From Amycolatopsis rifamycinica (GTDB lineage: Bacteria > Actinomycetota > Actinomycetes > Mycobacteriales > Pseudonocardiaceae), in NCBI RefSeq assembly GCF_000695625.1, contig NZ_JMQI01000066.1:62001-126000 (forward strand): a DNA stretch of 64,000 nt, in the 5' to 3' direction. Position 1 is the stretch's first letter; every line of letters begins with the position of its first letter. Of the stretch, positions 42,871 to 51,085 are shown one piece after another. A program made the position numbers and the translations under genes. The notes beneath the pieces are model-generated. The model was given only the letters and a program-made list of their open reading frames with translations, did no database searches and was not told where the DNA came from.

Positions 42871-43712
42871 GCGAATCGGTGGTCCGGTACGAGCGGCGGG
42901 GGCCGGTCGCGGTGGTGACGATGAACCGGCCGGACTACCGCAACGCCCAGAACTCGGCCATGACCTACGCCCTCGACGACGCCTTCACCGACGCGGTGAA
43001 CGATCCCGCGGTGAAGGTGATCGTGCTGGCCGGGGCCGGGAAGCACTTCTCGGCCGGGCACGACATCGGCAGCCCGGGCCGGGACGCGGACCAGCCGTTC
43101 GACCGGCGGGCGGTGCTGTGGTGGGACCACACCGACAAGGCGGGCGGTGATCAGCGGTTCGCCCGGGAGTCCGAGGTGTACCTCGGGATGTGCCGCCGGT
43201 GGCGGGAGATCCCGAAGCCGATGCTCGCCAGCGTCCAGGGCGCGTGCATCGCGGGCGGGCTGATGCTGGCCTGGGTCTGCGACCTCATCGTCGCTTCCGA
43301 CGACGCGTTCTTCGCCGATCCGGTGGTGCGGATGGGGATTCCCGGGGTCGAGTACTTCGCGCACCCGTGGGTGCTCGGGCCCCGCGCGGCCAAGGAAGTG
43401 CTGTTCACCGGCGAGCGGTTCACGGTCCAGCAGGCCAAGGAGTGGGGGATGGTCACGCGGATCGTGCCGCGGGCGGAGCTCGAGCAGCGCACCCTCGAAC
43501 TCGCCGAGAAGATCGCCGGGATGCCCTCGTTCGGGCTCGCGCTGGCGAAGAAGGCGGTCAACCAGGCCGAGGACCTGATGGGACTGCGGTCCGGCATGGA
43601 CTCCGTCTTCGGGCTGCACCACTTCGCGCACGCCCACAACGCAGAGACCTCCGAGGACTCCCTGGGCGGGCAGTCCGCGCGGTCGATGCGCGACGCGGGC
43701 AAGGGAGCCTGA
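42867..43712 (+). CDS. Enoyl-CoA hydratase/isomerase family protein
   Basis: A 281-residue crotonase-fold enzyme, somewhat longer than usual: VVTMNRPDYRNAQN, FSAGHDIGSPG (oxyanion Gly after His), SVQGACIAGGLMLAWVCDL, and VEYFAHPWVLGPRAAKE. The insertion DQPFDRRAVLWWDHTDKAGGDQRFARE after the first oxyanion strand is typical of a steroid-linked EchA subgroup. It sits between fadD3 and fadE31, an insertion relative to M. tuberculosis, and overlaps both. It likely hydrates an enoyl-CoA of the pathway. Confidence 0.87.
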   Translation: MSESVVRYERRGPVAVVTMNRPDYRNAQNSAMTYALDDAFTDAVNDPAVKVIVLAGAGKHFSAGHDIGSPGRDADQPFDRRAVLWWDHTDKAGGDQRFARESEVYLGMCRRWREIPKPMLASVQGACIAGGLMLAWVCDLIVASDDAFFADPVVRMGIPGVEYFAHPWVLGPRAAKEVLFTGERFTVQQAKEWGMVTRIVPRAELEQRTLELAEKIAGMPSFGLALAKKAVNQAEDLMGLRSGMDSVFGLHHFAHAHNAETSEDSLGGQSARSMRDAGKGA

Positions 43713-44842
43713 TGGACCTCGACATCGACGAAGCCGCCGCCGCCTTCCGCGACGAGGCCCGGGAATGGCTCGCCGCCCACGTCCGCTCGTTGCCGTCGAT
43801 GGACACCGCCGAAGGGTTCGAGGCCCACCGGGAGTGGGAGGCCGAGCTGGCCGAGGCCCGCTGGTCGGTCGTGTCGTGGCCGCGCGAGTACCACGGCCGG
43901 GACGCGTCGATGCTGCAGTGGCTGCTGTTCGAAGAGGAGTACTACGCGTCGGGCGCACCGGGCCGGGTGTCGCAGAACGGGATCTTCATGCTCGGCCCGA
44001 CGTTGTTCGCCCACGGCACCGGGGAGCAGCGTGACCGGATCCTCCCGCCGATGGCCCGGGGTGAGCAGGTGTGGGCGCAGGCCTGGTCCGAGCCGGAGGC
44101 GGGCAGCGACATCGCGGCGGTGCGGAGCACGGCGGTGCGTACCGACGGTGGCTGGCGGCTGTCCGGGCAGAAGACGTGGAGTTCGCGGGCGGCCTTCGCC
44201 GACCGCGCGTTCGGGCTGTTCCGGACGGATCCGGAAGCCCGGCGCCACCACGGGTTGACCTACTTCATGGCCGACCTGAAGGCCGAAGGGGTCACGGTCC
44301 GGCCGATTCCGCAGCTGGACGGCGAGCCGGGGTTCGCGGAGATCTTCTTCGACGACGTGTTCGTGCCCGACGAAGACGTGATCGGCGAGGTCGGGCAGGG
44401 CTGGCGGGTCGCGATGACGACCGCGAACAACGAGCGCGGCCTGTCGCTGCGCAGCCCGGGCCGGTTCCTCGCCGCCGCCGGCCGGCTGGTGGACCTCTGG
44501 CGCGACAAAGGTGAGCCTCTGTCCACACGGGACAGGGTGGCGGACGCCTGGATCGGGGCCCGCGCCTACCAGCTCTACACCTTCGGCACCGTGAGCCGGC
44601 TGCAGGACGGCGGCGAGCTGGGGCCCGAGTCGAGTGTGAACAAGCTGTTCTGGTCGCACCTCGACGTCGAACTCCACGAAACGGCCCTGGACGTGCTGGG
44701 CCCGGCGGCGGAGACCGACCAGGCCTGGGTGCACGGCTACCTGTTCTCCCTCGCCGGCCCGATCTACGGCGGCACCGACCAGATCCAGCGCAACACCATC
44801 GCCGAACGGCTGCTGAAGCTCCCGAGGGAGGCCCGCCGATGA
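43712..44842 (+). CDS. fadE31: Acyl-CoA dehydrogenase FadE31
   Basis: A 376-residue acyl-CoA dehydrogenase, almost the length of the mycobacterial FadE31: WSEPEAGSDIAAVRSTAV, SGQKTWSSRAAFADRAFGLFRTD, and the C-terminal GPIYGGTDQIQRNTIAERLLKLPRE. In actinobacterial steroid loci such genes work as heterotetramers with a neighbouring shorter paralogue, here FadE32. The ATG overlaps the hydratase stop by one base, and its stop overlaps the fadE32 start by four. Confidence 0.88.
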   Translation: MDLDIDEAAAAFRDEAREWLAAHVRSLPSMDTAEGFEAHREWEAELAEARWSVVSWPREYHGRDASMLQWLLFEEEYYASGAPGRVSQNGIFMLGPTLFAHGTGEQRDRILPPMARGEQVWAQAWSEPEAGSDIAAVRSTAVRTDGGWRLSGQKTWSSRAAFADRAFGLFRTDPEARRHHGLTYFMADLKAEGVTVRPIPQLDGEPGFAEIFFDDVFVPDEDVIGEVGQGWRVAMTTANNERGLSLRSPGRFLAAAGRLVDLWRDKGEPLSTRDRVADAWIGARAYQLYTFGTVSRLQDGGELGPESSVNKLFWSHLDVELHETALDVLGPAAETDQAWVHGYLFSLAGPIYGGTDQIQRNTIAERLLKLPREARR

Positions 44843-45759
44843 GGTTCCAGCTCTCGCCGGAGCAACGGCAGTTCGCCGCGACGCTGCACGAGCTGCTGGG
44901 CGGGGCGGACACCGCGGCCGCCGCCCGGGCCTGGGCGGCGGGGGAGCACGAGCGCGGCCTCAAGCTGTGGCGCGCGCTCGCCGACGTCGGGGTGTTCGCG
45001 CTGCTGGTGGACCAGGAGCACGGCGGCATCGGCGCCGGACCGGCCGACCTGGTGGTCGCCTGCGAAGCACTCGGGTACCACGCCGTTCCCGGTCCGCTCG
45101 TCGAATCGGCGGCGGTCGCCCCGGCGCTGCTGACCGGCGAGCGGCTCTCCGCCCTCGCCGAGGGCGACCTCGTGGCGACCGTCGTCGCGCCGCCGGAAGT
45201 CCCCTTGGCCCTCGACGCCGACGTCGCGGGCGTGGTCCTCGACCTCACCGGCGCGGAGCTGACCGGCGCCGGAACCGGGCCCGTGCGCTCGATCGACCCG
45301 CCGCGGCGGCTGTTCCGGGTGCCGGCCGAGGCCGGCCGGGCGAACGGCGCCGCCTTCGACCGCGGGGTGCTGGCCGTGGCCGCCCAGCTCGTGGGGGCGG
45401 GCCAGTGGCTCCTCGACGCCTCGGTGGCGTACGCGAAACAGCGCAAGCAGTACGGCCGGCTCATCGGCGAGTACCAGGCCATCAAGCACCTCCTCGCCGA
45501 CGTCGTCACCCGCCTGGAACTGGCCCGGCCGCTGCTCTACGGTGCCGCCGTCGCGGGGGACACCTTCGCCCGCGACGTCTCGGCGGCGAAGGTCATGGCC
45601 GGCGACGCCGCCCTGCTCGCCGCGCGGACGGCCCTGCAGGTGCACGGCGCCATCGGCTACACCGCCGAGCACGACCTCGGGCTCCGGCTGACAAAGGTGC
45701 GGGCCCTGGCCGGGGCCTGGGGGACCGGCTCGTTCCACCGCGCGCGGGTCCTGCGATGA
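44839..45759 (+). CDS. fadE32: Acyl-CoA dehydrogenase subunit FadE32
   Basis: A 306-residue short acyl-CoA dehydrogenase with a reduced beta-barrel middle domain. The C-terminal half has YAKQRKQYGRLIGEYQAIKHLLADV and HGAIGYTAEHDLGLRL, where the Glu is the likely catalytic base. The mycobacterial counterpart dehydrogenates the linear MOODA-CoA formed after ring C opening. It is coupled at both ends by ATGA overlaps with fadE31 and fadE33. Confidence 0.87.
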   Translation: MRFQLSPEQRQFAATLHELLGGADTAAAARAWAAGEHERGLKLWRALADVGVFALLVDQEHGGIGAGPADLVVACEALGYHAVPGPLVESAAVAPALLTGERLSALAEGDLVATVVAPPEVPLALDADVAGVVLDLTGAELTGAGTGPVRSIDPPRRLFRVPAEAGRANGAAFDRGVLAVAAQLVGAGQWLLDASVAYAKQRKQYGRLIGEYQAIKHLLADVVTRLELARPLLYGAAVAGDTFARDVSAAKVMAGDAALLAARTALQVHGAIGYTAEHDLGLRLTKVRALAGAWGTGSFHRARVLR

Positions 45760-46805
45760 CCGACCCGATGGACACCGGGGAAGCCCGGGCGCTGCGCGAC
45801 GCCGTCCGGACCCTGCTGACCCGCCGGTCGGGGCCGGCGGCGGTGCGCGCGGCGATGGAGTCGCCGCTGGGCCACGACGACAAGCTGTGGTCGACGCTCT
45901 GCGAGCAGATCGGGGTCGCCGCCCTGGCGATCCCGGAGCACTACGGCGGCGCGGGTGCCGGGCTCGCCGAGGCGTGTGTCGTGCTGGCGGAACTCGGCCG
46001 GACCCTCACCCCGGCGCCGATGCTGGGCTCGGCGGTGCTGTGCGGAGAAGCGTTGCTCCGCACCGGAAACGACGAAGCGTGCGAGCGGCTCCTGCCCGGC
46101 ATCGCCGCCGGCACGACGCTGGCCGCGCTGGCCTGGTCCGCTGCGGACGGCCGGTGGACGCCGGCCCTGCGCGCGTCGGACGCGGGGCTCGACGGCCGCG
46201 CCCACTACGTCCTGGACGGCGACATCGCCGACGTCCTGCTGGCCGTGGCCCGGACGGACGACGGGGCCGGCCTGTTCGAAGTGCCACTCGAAGGAGTACG
46301 CCGTTCGCGCGTGACGAGCCTGGACCCGGGCCGTCGCCTCGCCGTCGTCGAATGCGCGTCGACGCCGGCCCGCCGCCTGGACATCGGCGGGTTCGCCGAG
46401 CCGCTGCGGCGGCTGCGCGACACGGCGACGGTCGCCGTCGCCGCCGAGCAGGTGGGGGCCGCCGCGCGGGCGCTGGAGCTGACGGTCGAGTACACGAAGC
46501 AACGCCGTCAGTTCGGTCGCCCGATCGGGTCGTTCCAGGCGCTGAAGCACCGGATGGCCGACGTGCACGTCCACGTCGAGGCGGCCCGCTCGGCGCTGTA
46601 CGCGGCCCTGGTCGACGGCGACCCCGAGGCGGTCCTGACCGCGAAGGTGGTGTGCGGCGAGGCGTTCGCCCACGCGGCGGCGGAGATGATCCAGCTGCAC
46701 GGCGGCATCGCGATCACCTGGGAGCACGACGCGCACCTGTACTTCAAGCGGGCGCACGGGACCGCACTGCTGTTCGGCGATCCCGGGCTCGCGCTCAGCC
46801 GGTAA
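45756..46805 (+). CDS. fadE33: Acyl-CoA dehydrogenase subunit FadE33
   Basis: A 349-residue acyl-CoA dehydrogenase: IPEHYGGAGAGLAEACVV, YTKQRRQFGRPIGSFQALKHRMADV, and HGGIAITWEHDAHLYFKRA with Glu as the probable base. It closes the fadD3-ech-fadE31-32-33 operon and completes the Rv3560c-Rv3564 gene order of M. tuberculosis. The last three codons and the stop lie inside the first unit of a 40-bp minisatellite that runs on into the intergenic region. Confidence 0.87.
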   Translation: MTDPMDTGEARALRDAVRTLLTRRSGPAAVRAAMESPLGHDDKLWSTLCEQIGVAALAIPEHYGGAGAGLAEACVVLAELGRTLTPAPMLGSAVLCGEALLRTGNDEACERLLPGIAAGTTLAALAWSAADGRWTPALRASDAGLDGRAHYVLDGDIADVLLAVARTDDGAGLFEVPLEGVRRSRVTSLDPGRRLAVVECASTPARRLDIGGFAEPLRRLRDTATVAVAAEQVGAAARALELTVEYTKQRRQFGRPIGSFQALKHRMADVHVHVEAARSALYAALVDGDPEAVLTAKVVCGEAFAHAAAEMIQLHGGIAITWEHDAHLYFKRAHGTALLFGDPGLALSR

Positions 46806-47091
46806 GCCGGGCGGCGGTGCTGGGCGGTTCGCGGTCAGCCGGTGAGCTGGGCGGCGGTGCTGGGCAGTTGGCGGTCAGCCGGTGAGCTGGGCGGCGAAGC
46901 TGGGCAGCTCGCGGTTAGCCGGTGAGTCGGGCTGCGGTGCTGGGCGGTTCGCGGTTAACCAGTGAGCCGGGCGAGCGAGCCGGGCAGTCCGCGGTTGGCC
47001 GATGAGCCCGGAGTTCGCGCTCAGCCGGTGAGCTGGGCGGCCGAGCCGGGCAGTTGGCGGTCAGCCGGTGAGCCGGGCAGCTCGCGGTTCG
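46797..47091. repeat. 40-bp minisatellite between convergent genes, about 7 units
   Basis: Full 40-bp units begin at 46797, 46837, 46877, 46917, 46957 and 47023. A 26-bp truncated unit starts at 46997 and a deleted one at 47063. Units begin AGCCGGTGAGC and end in a TCGCGGTY or TTGGCGGTC form. The array starts in the last codons of fadE33 and ends in the last codons of the sigma-factor gene on the other strand, supplying both stop codons. Because 40 is not a multiple of three, the array does not encode a repeat protein. Confidence 0.9.
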
Positions 47092-47788
47092 CTTCGTCCA
47101 GGCCGCGCACGACCAGCCGGCAGGCGGGGCACCCGGCGACGTGCTCGGCGACGGCGTTCGCCCGGCGCGGCGGCAACGCGCCGCGGACCCAGGCGCCCAT
47201 CCGGCGGCGGGGTTCGCCGCAGGCGGGGTCGTCCGGCTCGGGCACCTGGACCTGCAGGTAGGCCTGCCGCAGCCCCTCCCGCGCCCGCATCGCCAGCGCC
47301 GCGACGCTGTTCGGCGACAACCCGAGGGAGGGGGCCACCTCCGTCGGGGTGCCGCCCTCGGCTTCGGTGCGCCACAGCACCGTCCGCCAGCGGCCGGGCA
47401 GCGTGCAGTAGGCCGACCACACGAGCCGGGCGTTCGACCGGAGCAGGGCGAGTTCGTCGGCACCCCCGGCGGCCGCCTCGGGGACCGTGGCCCGCAATTC
47501 CACCCGGCTGCGCTGCCGGCTCCACCGCGACACCAGGTTCCGCAGGGTCACGACGAGGTAGGGCCGCAGGTCCTCGCGCGGACCGCCGCCCGCGCGCACG
47601 ATCGTCAGCACCCTGGCGAACGTCTCGGCCACGAGGTCGTCGCGCTCGGCGGGCTGCCGCGCCCAGGCCCCGGCGGTGCGCCGCAGCGGCTCGGCGTGCC
47701 GCCGGAACAGCCGCCCGGCCGCTTCGAGATCCCCTGCGCGCAGGGCGGCGAGCAGCACGGCGTCCGGCTCGTCGTCGGCTGGTTCCAT
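47021..47788 (-). CDS. ECF-type sigma factor with C-terminal zinc-finger tail
   Basis: A 255-residue protein. Residues about 10-85 are a sigma region 2 (LFRRHAEPLRRTAGAWARQPAERDDLVAETFARVL) and about 120-175 a region 4 HTH (GTPTEVAPSLGLSPNSVAALAMRAREGLRQAY). The tail has RRRMGAWVRGALPPRRANAVAEHVAGCPACRLV, the His-x3-Cys-x2-Cys pattern of zinc-binding anti-sigma factors. A sigma factor carrying its own anti-sigma-like finger may be self-inhibited and redox- or zinc-responsive. No separate anti-sigma gene is adjacent. GGGGAGA precedes the ATG. The last residues are drawn from the minisatellite. Confidence 0.85.
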   Translation of the reverse strand: MEPADDEPDAVLLAALRAGDLEAAGRLFRRHAEPLRRTAGAWARQPAERDDLVAETFARVLTIVRAGGGPREDLRPYLVVTLRNLVSRWSRQRSRVELRATVPEAAAGGADELALLRSNARLVWSAYCTLPGRWRTVLWRTEAEGGTPTEVAPSLGLSPNSVAALAMRAREGLRQAYLQVQVPEPDDPACGEPRRRMGAWVRGALPPRRANAVAEHVAGCPACRLVVRGLDEANRELPGSPADRQLPGSAAQLTG

Positions 47789-47894
47789 GGCGGTCTCCCC
47801 GGGGTCAGGCCTGCTCCGTGGCCTCTGAGTACCCAGGTGCGCGGGACAGAGGGGTCCGTCGCCGCCGGTCGGCCCGATCGGGTGGTGCGGCCCG

Positions 47895-48341
47895 TCAGAC
47901 CGCGAACACCTGGGCGTCGTCGGCGAAGGCCTTGAACTCCAGCGCGTTGCCCGCCGGGTCGAGCAGGAACATCGTCCACTGCTCACCGGTCTGGCCCTCG
48001 AACCGGACGTACGGCTCGATCACGAACTCCGTCCCCGCCGCGCGCAGGCGTTCGGCGAGGGCCTGGAACCGGGGGACGGTCAAAATCAGCCCGAAGTGGG
48101 GCACGGGCACATCGTGGCCGTCGACCGGGTTGTGGACGCGCTCCGGCCCGGCCGGGGCCAGGTGCGTGACGAACTGGTGGCCGTGCAGGTTCCAGTCGAC
48201 CCAGGTGTCCGCGCTGCGGCCCTGCTCGAGGCCGAGGACCTCACCGTAGAAGCGCCGGGCGGCGGCCAGGTCGTCCACCGGCATCGCCAGGTGGAAGCGG
48301 GGGATGGACGGGGTCGTCGGGTTCTCTTCCTCGAGGATCAT
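47895..48341 (-). CDS. VOC-family (glyoxalase/dioxygenase-like) protein
   Basis: A 148-residue protein with two beta-alpha-beta-beta-beta modules: [46 protein letters not shown], then HFGLIL...[19 protein letters not shown]. Metal ligands are likely the early His, the His of PVPHFG and the Glu of LEFK. The substrate is unknown. It is divergent from a GntR regulator with only 22 bases between the starts, all occupied by a palindrome, and lacks a ribosome site, so the mRNA is probably leaderless. Confidence 0.85.
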   Translation of the reverse strand: MILEEENPTTPSIPRFHLAMPVDDLAAARRFYGEVLGLEQGRSADTWVDWNLHGHQFVTHLAPAGPERVHNPVDGHDVPVPHFGLILTVPRFQALAERLRAAGTEFVIEPYVRFEGQTGEQWTMFLLDPAGNALEFKAFADDAQVFAV

Positions 48342-48346
48342 GTCTT

Positions 48347-48358
48347 AATGTTAACATT
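48347..48358. promoter_or_regulatory. GntR operator overlapping two divergent promoters
   Basis: AATGTTAACATT is a perfect palindrome centred between the VOC and GntR start codons, which are 22 bases apart. Any regulator bound here would cover both starts. Confidence 0.65.
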
Positions 48359-48363
48359 GCGAC

Positions 48364-49095
48364 ATGAGTGGTTCGGTGGTTCCCGCCCGGCGCCGCGGGC
48401 TGGCCGACGAGGTCGCGGACCGGATCCGCGACGCGGTCTTCGACGGCGTCTACGCCCCCGGCAGCCAGTTGCGCGAAGTGGAGCTCGCCGAAGCGCTGGG
48501 CGTCAGCCGAGGGCCGGTGCGGGAGGCGCTGCTGAAGCTGGAGCGAGAGGGGCTCGTCCGCAGCGCGTGGCACCGCGGCACCACGGTGACCGCCCTGTCC
48601 GGCGAGGACGTCGCCGAACTGGACAGCCTGCGGGCGGCCCTCGAGCACCTGGCCGTCGAGCTGGTGGTCGACCGGGCCGGCGAAGACGCCCTGGCCGCGA
48701 TCGAGGCCGTGGTGCGGCGGATGGACCGCGCCCTCGACGAGCACGAAATGGTCCGGTGCGACCTCGAGTTCCACGACGCGGTCTACGCGGCCGCGGGGCA
48801 CCGCCGGCTGGGCGAGGCCTGGCAGGCGATCCGCTCGCAGGTGCACCTGTTCCTGCTGACCCGGATCGGCGTCGCCACCGACGGCTACCTGACCGGCATC
48901 CCCGCCGAGCACCGCGAGCTCGTCGCGGCCCTGCGCGCCCGCGATCGCGCGAGGGCCCTCACGCTGTTCGCCGAGCACCGCCGCCACGCCTTCGAAGTCC
49001 TCAGTGGACGAACGGCGGAGCGCGAAAGCGTCACAGCACCAGGTCCGCCGGTGTCCGGATTTCCTGGGCCGGGTTCGTCGACTCGAAGCGGGTGA
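48364..49095 (+). CDS. GntR-family regulator, FadR/FCD subgroup
   Basis: A 243-residue regulator. The winged helix (ADEVADRIRDAVFDGVYAPGSQLREVELAEALGVSRGPVREALLKLEREGLV) is followed by the helical FCD effector domain (LDSLRAALEHLAVELVV, and metal-binding Asp/His in CDLEFHDAVYAAAGHRRL). It is divergent from the VOC gene and probably controls it and itself through the palindrome between them. There is no ribosome site before the ATG. Its 3' end overlaps the protease-nuclease gene on the other strand by 65 bases. Confidence 0.87.
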   Translation: MSGSVVPARRRGLADEVADRIRDAVFDGVYAPGSQLREVELAEALGVSRGPVREALLKLEREGLVRSAWHRGTTVTALSGEDVAELDSLRAALEHLAVELVVDRAGEDALAAIEAVVRRMDRALDEHEMVRCDLEFHDAVYAAAGHRRLGEAWQAIRSQVHLFLLTRIGVATDGYLTGIPAEHRELVAALRARDRARALTLFAEHRRHAFEVLSGRTAERESVTAPGPPVSGFPGPGSSTRSG

Positions 49096-50953
49096 GCGGA
49101 TCGGCCGCCGGCAGGTCGCCGAACGACAGGCCGGTCAGCTCGGCGATCCGCGTGACCGGGACCTGGTAGGTGCGGTAGGCGCCGTAGTCGAACTCGGTCG
49201 CCGCCTCCAGGCCCTGGATGAGTTCCGCCTGGCTCAGCAGGTACGCCGTCGCCGACAGGGTGCCGTCGGCCTTCACCATCGCCACGACCTTCCAGAACTG
49301 GCGCGGCAGCCGCACACCCCGGTAGTGGTCGTCGTCGGCGGCCAGTACCGGACCGGTCACCACGCTGACCTTCAGGTCGTGGTTGTCGGCGTTGTTCAGC
49401 ACGTAGTCCTCGAGCCCGGCCCACGTCGTCTTGTTCTGGTTGAAGTCCTTGTGCTGCGGTGCGCAGTTGGTGAAGTGGAACGTGTCGTCGTTGCCCAGCT
49501 GGGCGATCGGCTCGGTCTCGCCCCACGCCGGGTCGAGGCGGCGCACCAGGTGCCCGCGGTCCAGCGGGTTGTCCCGGTAGATCTCCTCGCCGATCTGCTC
49601 GGTCACGGCCACGCGCGGGTCCAGCGACCAGTGGTCGGCTTCGCGCCGCAGCGCCCGGCTCGTGCGCCCGTCGATGTTGACCGCCGTGAACATCGCCAGC
49701 CGCCGCTCCCGGTGCATGACGACGCTGAAGTGGTGGTACGGCAGGACGTACCGCGGCTCGCCGGTGGCCTGCCGGTTGACCGCCGCCAGCGGCAGCAGCG
49801 CGTCGGACAGGCCGGGCAGCGGCACGGTGTGCCCGGGCAGGAAGGCCGGGTCGTACCCTTCCCGGTTCGAGTAGTCGGGGTCGATCCGCCCGCCGGCCGG
49901 TTCGGCGCGCAGCCGGATGTCGAACGGCACCGAGAGCGTGAGCACCGGCGGGGCGCCGACGGCGGCCGGCTGCGCGCGCTCGGGGCGGGTGCCCAGCCGG
50001 TCCAGCAGCGCCTGCCGCGCCGGGTCGAACGCCTGTGCTCGCAGGAACTTCAGCAGTTTGCTGACCCGGATGCCTTCGTTGAGGAAACCGCCGTACTCCG
50101 CGTGGCCGGTCGCGGGGACGCTGGCGTGGTGCAGCGCCACGATCTCCCACTGGTCGTTGAACACCGGTGACCCGGACGACCCGGGTTCGGTGTCGGTTTC
50201 GTAGTGCAGGAAGTCGTCCAGGACGTCGACGACCCGGTTTTCCCGCAGCGCCACCTGTTTCTTGCCGCCGCCGGGGTGCTGCACGATGGTGACGAAGTCG
50301 CCGACGATCGCCTTGCCTTCGCTGCCGATCAGCCGGTTGAAGCCGAAGGGGCGCAGCTCGTTCGCGGTCGCCTTCACCGCGACGAGCGCGAAATCGAGCG
50401 CCGGGTCGGCGGCGAAGAAGCGGTCCGGGTCGAGCGCGAAGGCGCGCACCGGCCGGGGCAGACCGTCGATCCCGTCCTGGTAGTCGAATTCGACGACGCT
50501 GAACCCGGCGGCCTCGGCGTCCGGCAGCACGTGGTGGTTGGTCAGCAGGAGCTCCGGTGACACCAGGGAGCCCGTGCCGTAACCGGCCAGCCGGCCTTGG
50601 CCGTTGCGGATGTTCACCCGGCCGACGGCCGCCGAAGCCGCGACCCCGCCTTCGAGGTAGCCCACGCCGAGGAGGTCGTTGGTGAGGACGATGCGTTCGA
50701 GGATCGCGCCGGCGGCCGTCATCGCCGCCGGGTCGCCCGCCGCGATCGCCGCCGGGCTCACCGGCCGGACGTCGGGGTAGTAGCGGCCGAGCCGGTCGAT
50801 CCGGGTCGCCACCCGGCTCGGTTCGTCGGCCTCGGCGATGCCGCCGGGCTTGCCCAGCAACGCGATCTTGGCCTGCCGCTGCGGGGTGCGCTCCGCGGCC
50901 CGCGCGGCCGCGGCCTGTTCCTGTTCGGACTGCCGGTCCGTCTTGACGTCCAC
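49031..50953 (-). CDS. Trypsin-like protease fused to DNA/RNA non-specific endonuclease
   Basis: A 640-residue two-enzyme fusion. Residues about 105-310 are a trypsin/V8-like serine protease: GTGSLVSPELLLTNHHVL (His), LDFALVAVK (Asp), TDTEPGSSGSPVFNDQW (Ser). Residues about 400-625 are a NUC-type endonuclease with the DRGH motif (NPLDRGHLVRRLDPAWGE) and the metal-binding Asn region (FTNCAPQHKDFNQNKTTW). No signal peptide is present: the polar, charged N-terminus (about 100 residues) precedes the protease, so a cytosolic location is expected. The GTG start has GGGGAGG upstream. It stands alone. A host-suicide or defence effector is plausible but unproven. Confidence 0.88.
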   Translation of the reverse strand: MDVKTDRQSEQEQAAAARAAERTPQRQAKIALLGKPGGIAEADEPSRVATRIDRLGRYYPDVRPVSPAAIAAGDPAAMTAAGAILERIVLTNDLLGVGYLEGGVAASAAVGRVNIRNGQGRLAGYGTGSLVSPELLLTNHHVLPDAEAAGFSVVEFDYQDGIDGLPRPVRAFALDPDRFFAADPALDFALVAVKATANELRPFGFNRLIGSEGKAIVGDFVTIVQHPGGGKKQVALRENRVVDVLDDFLHYETDTEPGSSGSPVFNDQWEIVALHHASVPATGHAEYGGFLNEGIRVSKLLKFLRAQAFDPARQALLDRLGTRPERAQPAAVGAPPVLTLSVPFDIRLRAEPAGGRIDPDYSNREGYDPAFLPGHTVPLPGLSDALLPLAAVNRQATGEPRYVLPYHHFSVVMHRERRLAMFTAVNIDGRTSRALRREADHWSLDPRVAVTEQIGEEIYRDNPLDRGHLVRRLDPAWGETEPIAQLGNDDTFHFTNCAPQHKDFNQNKTTWAGLEDYVLNNADNHDLKVSVVTGPVLAADDDHYRGVRLPRQFWKVVAMVKADGTLSATAYLLSQAELIQGLEAATEFDYGAYRTYQVPVTRIAELTGLSFGDLPAADPLTRFESTNPAQEIRTPADLVL

Positions 50954-51085
50954 GATGCCTCCCCGCGAGCGAGCCGGAAACACCGCGTTAGTCGCGCGGC
51001 CTCGGGACGTGTTACACGATTTCCGGCGCGTCGCCGGGAATTCTTTTTCACGCCACTTCGCGGTATTTTCGCGGAATAGGTGCCG

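Noticed and set aside
46797-47091. CRISPR-like array
   Set aside because: The 40-bp units are contiguous with no unique spacers; this is a minisatellite.
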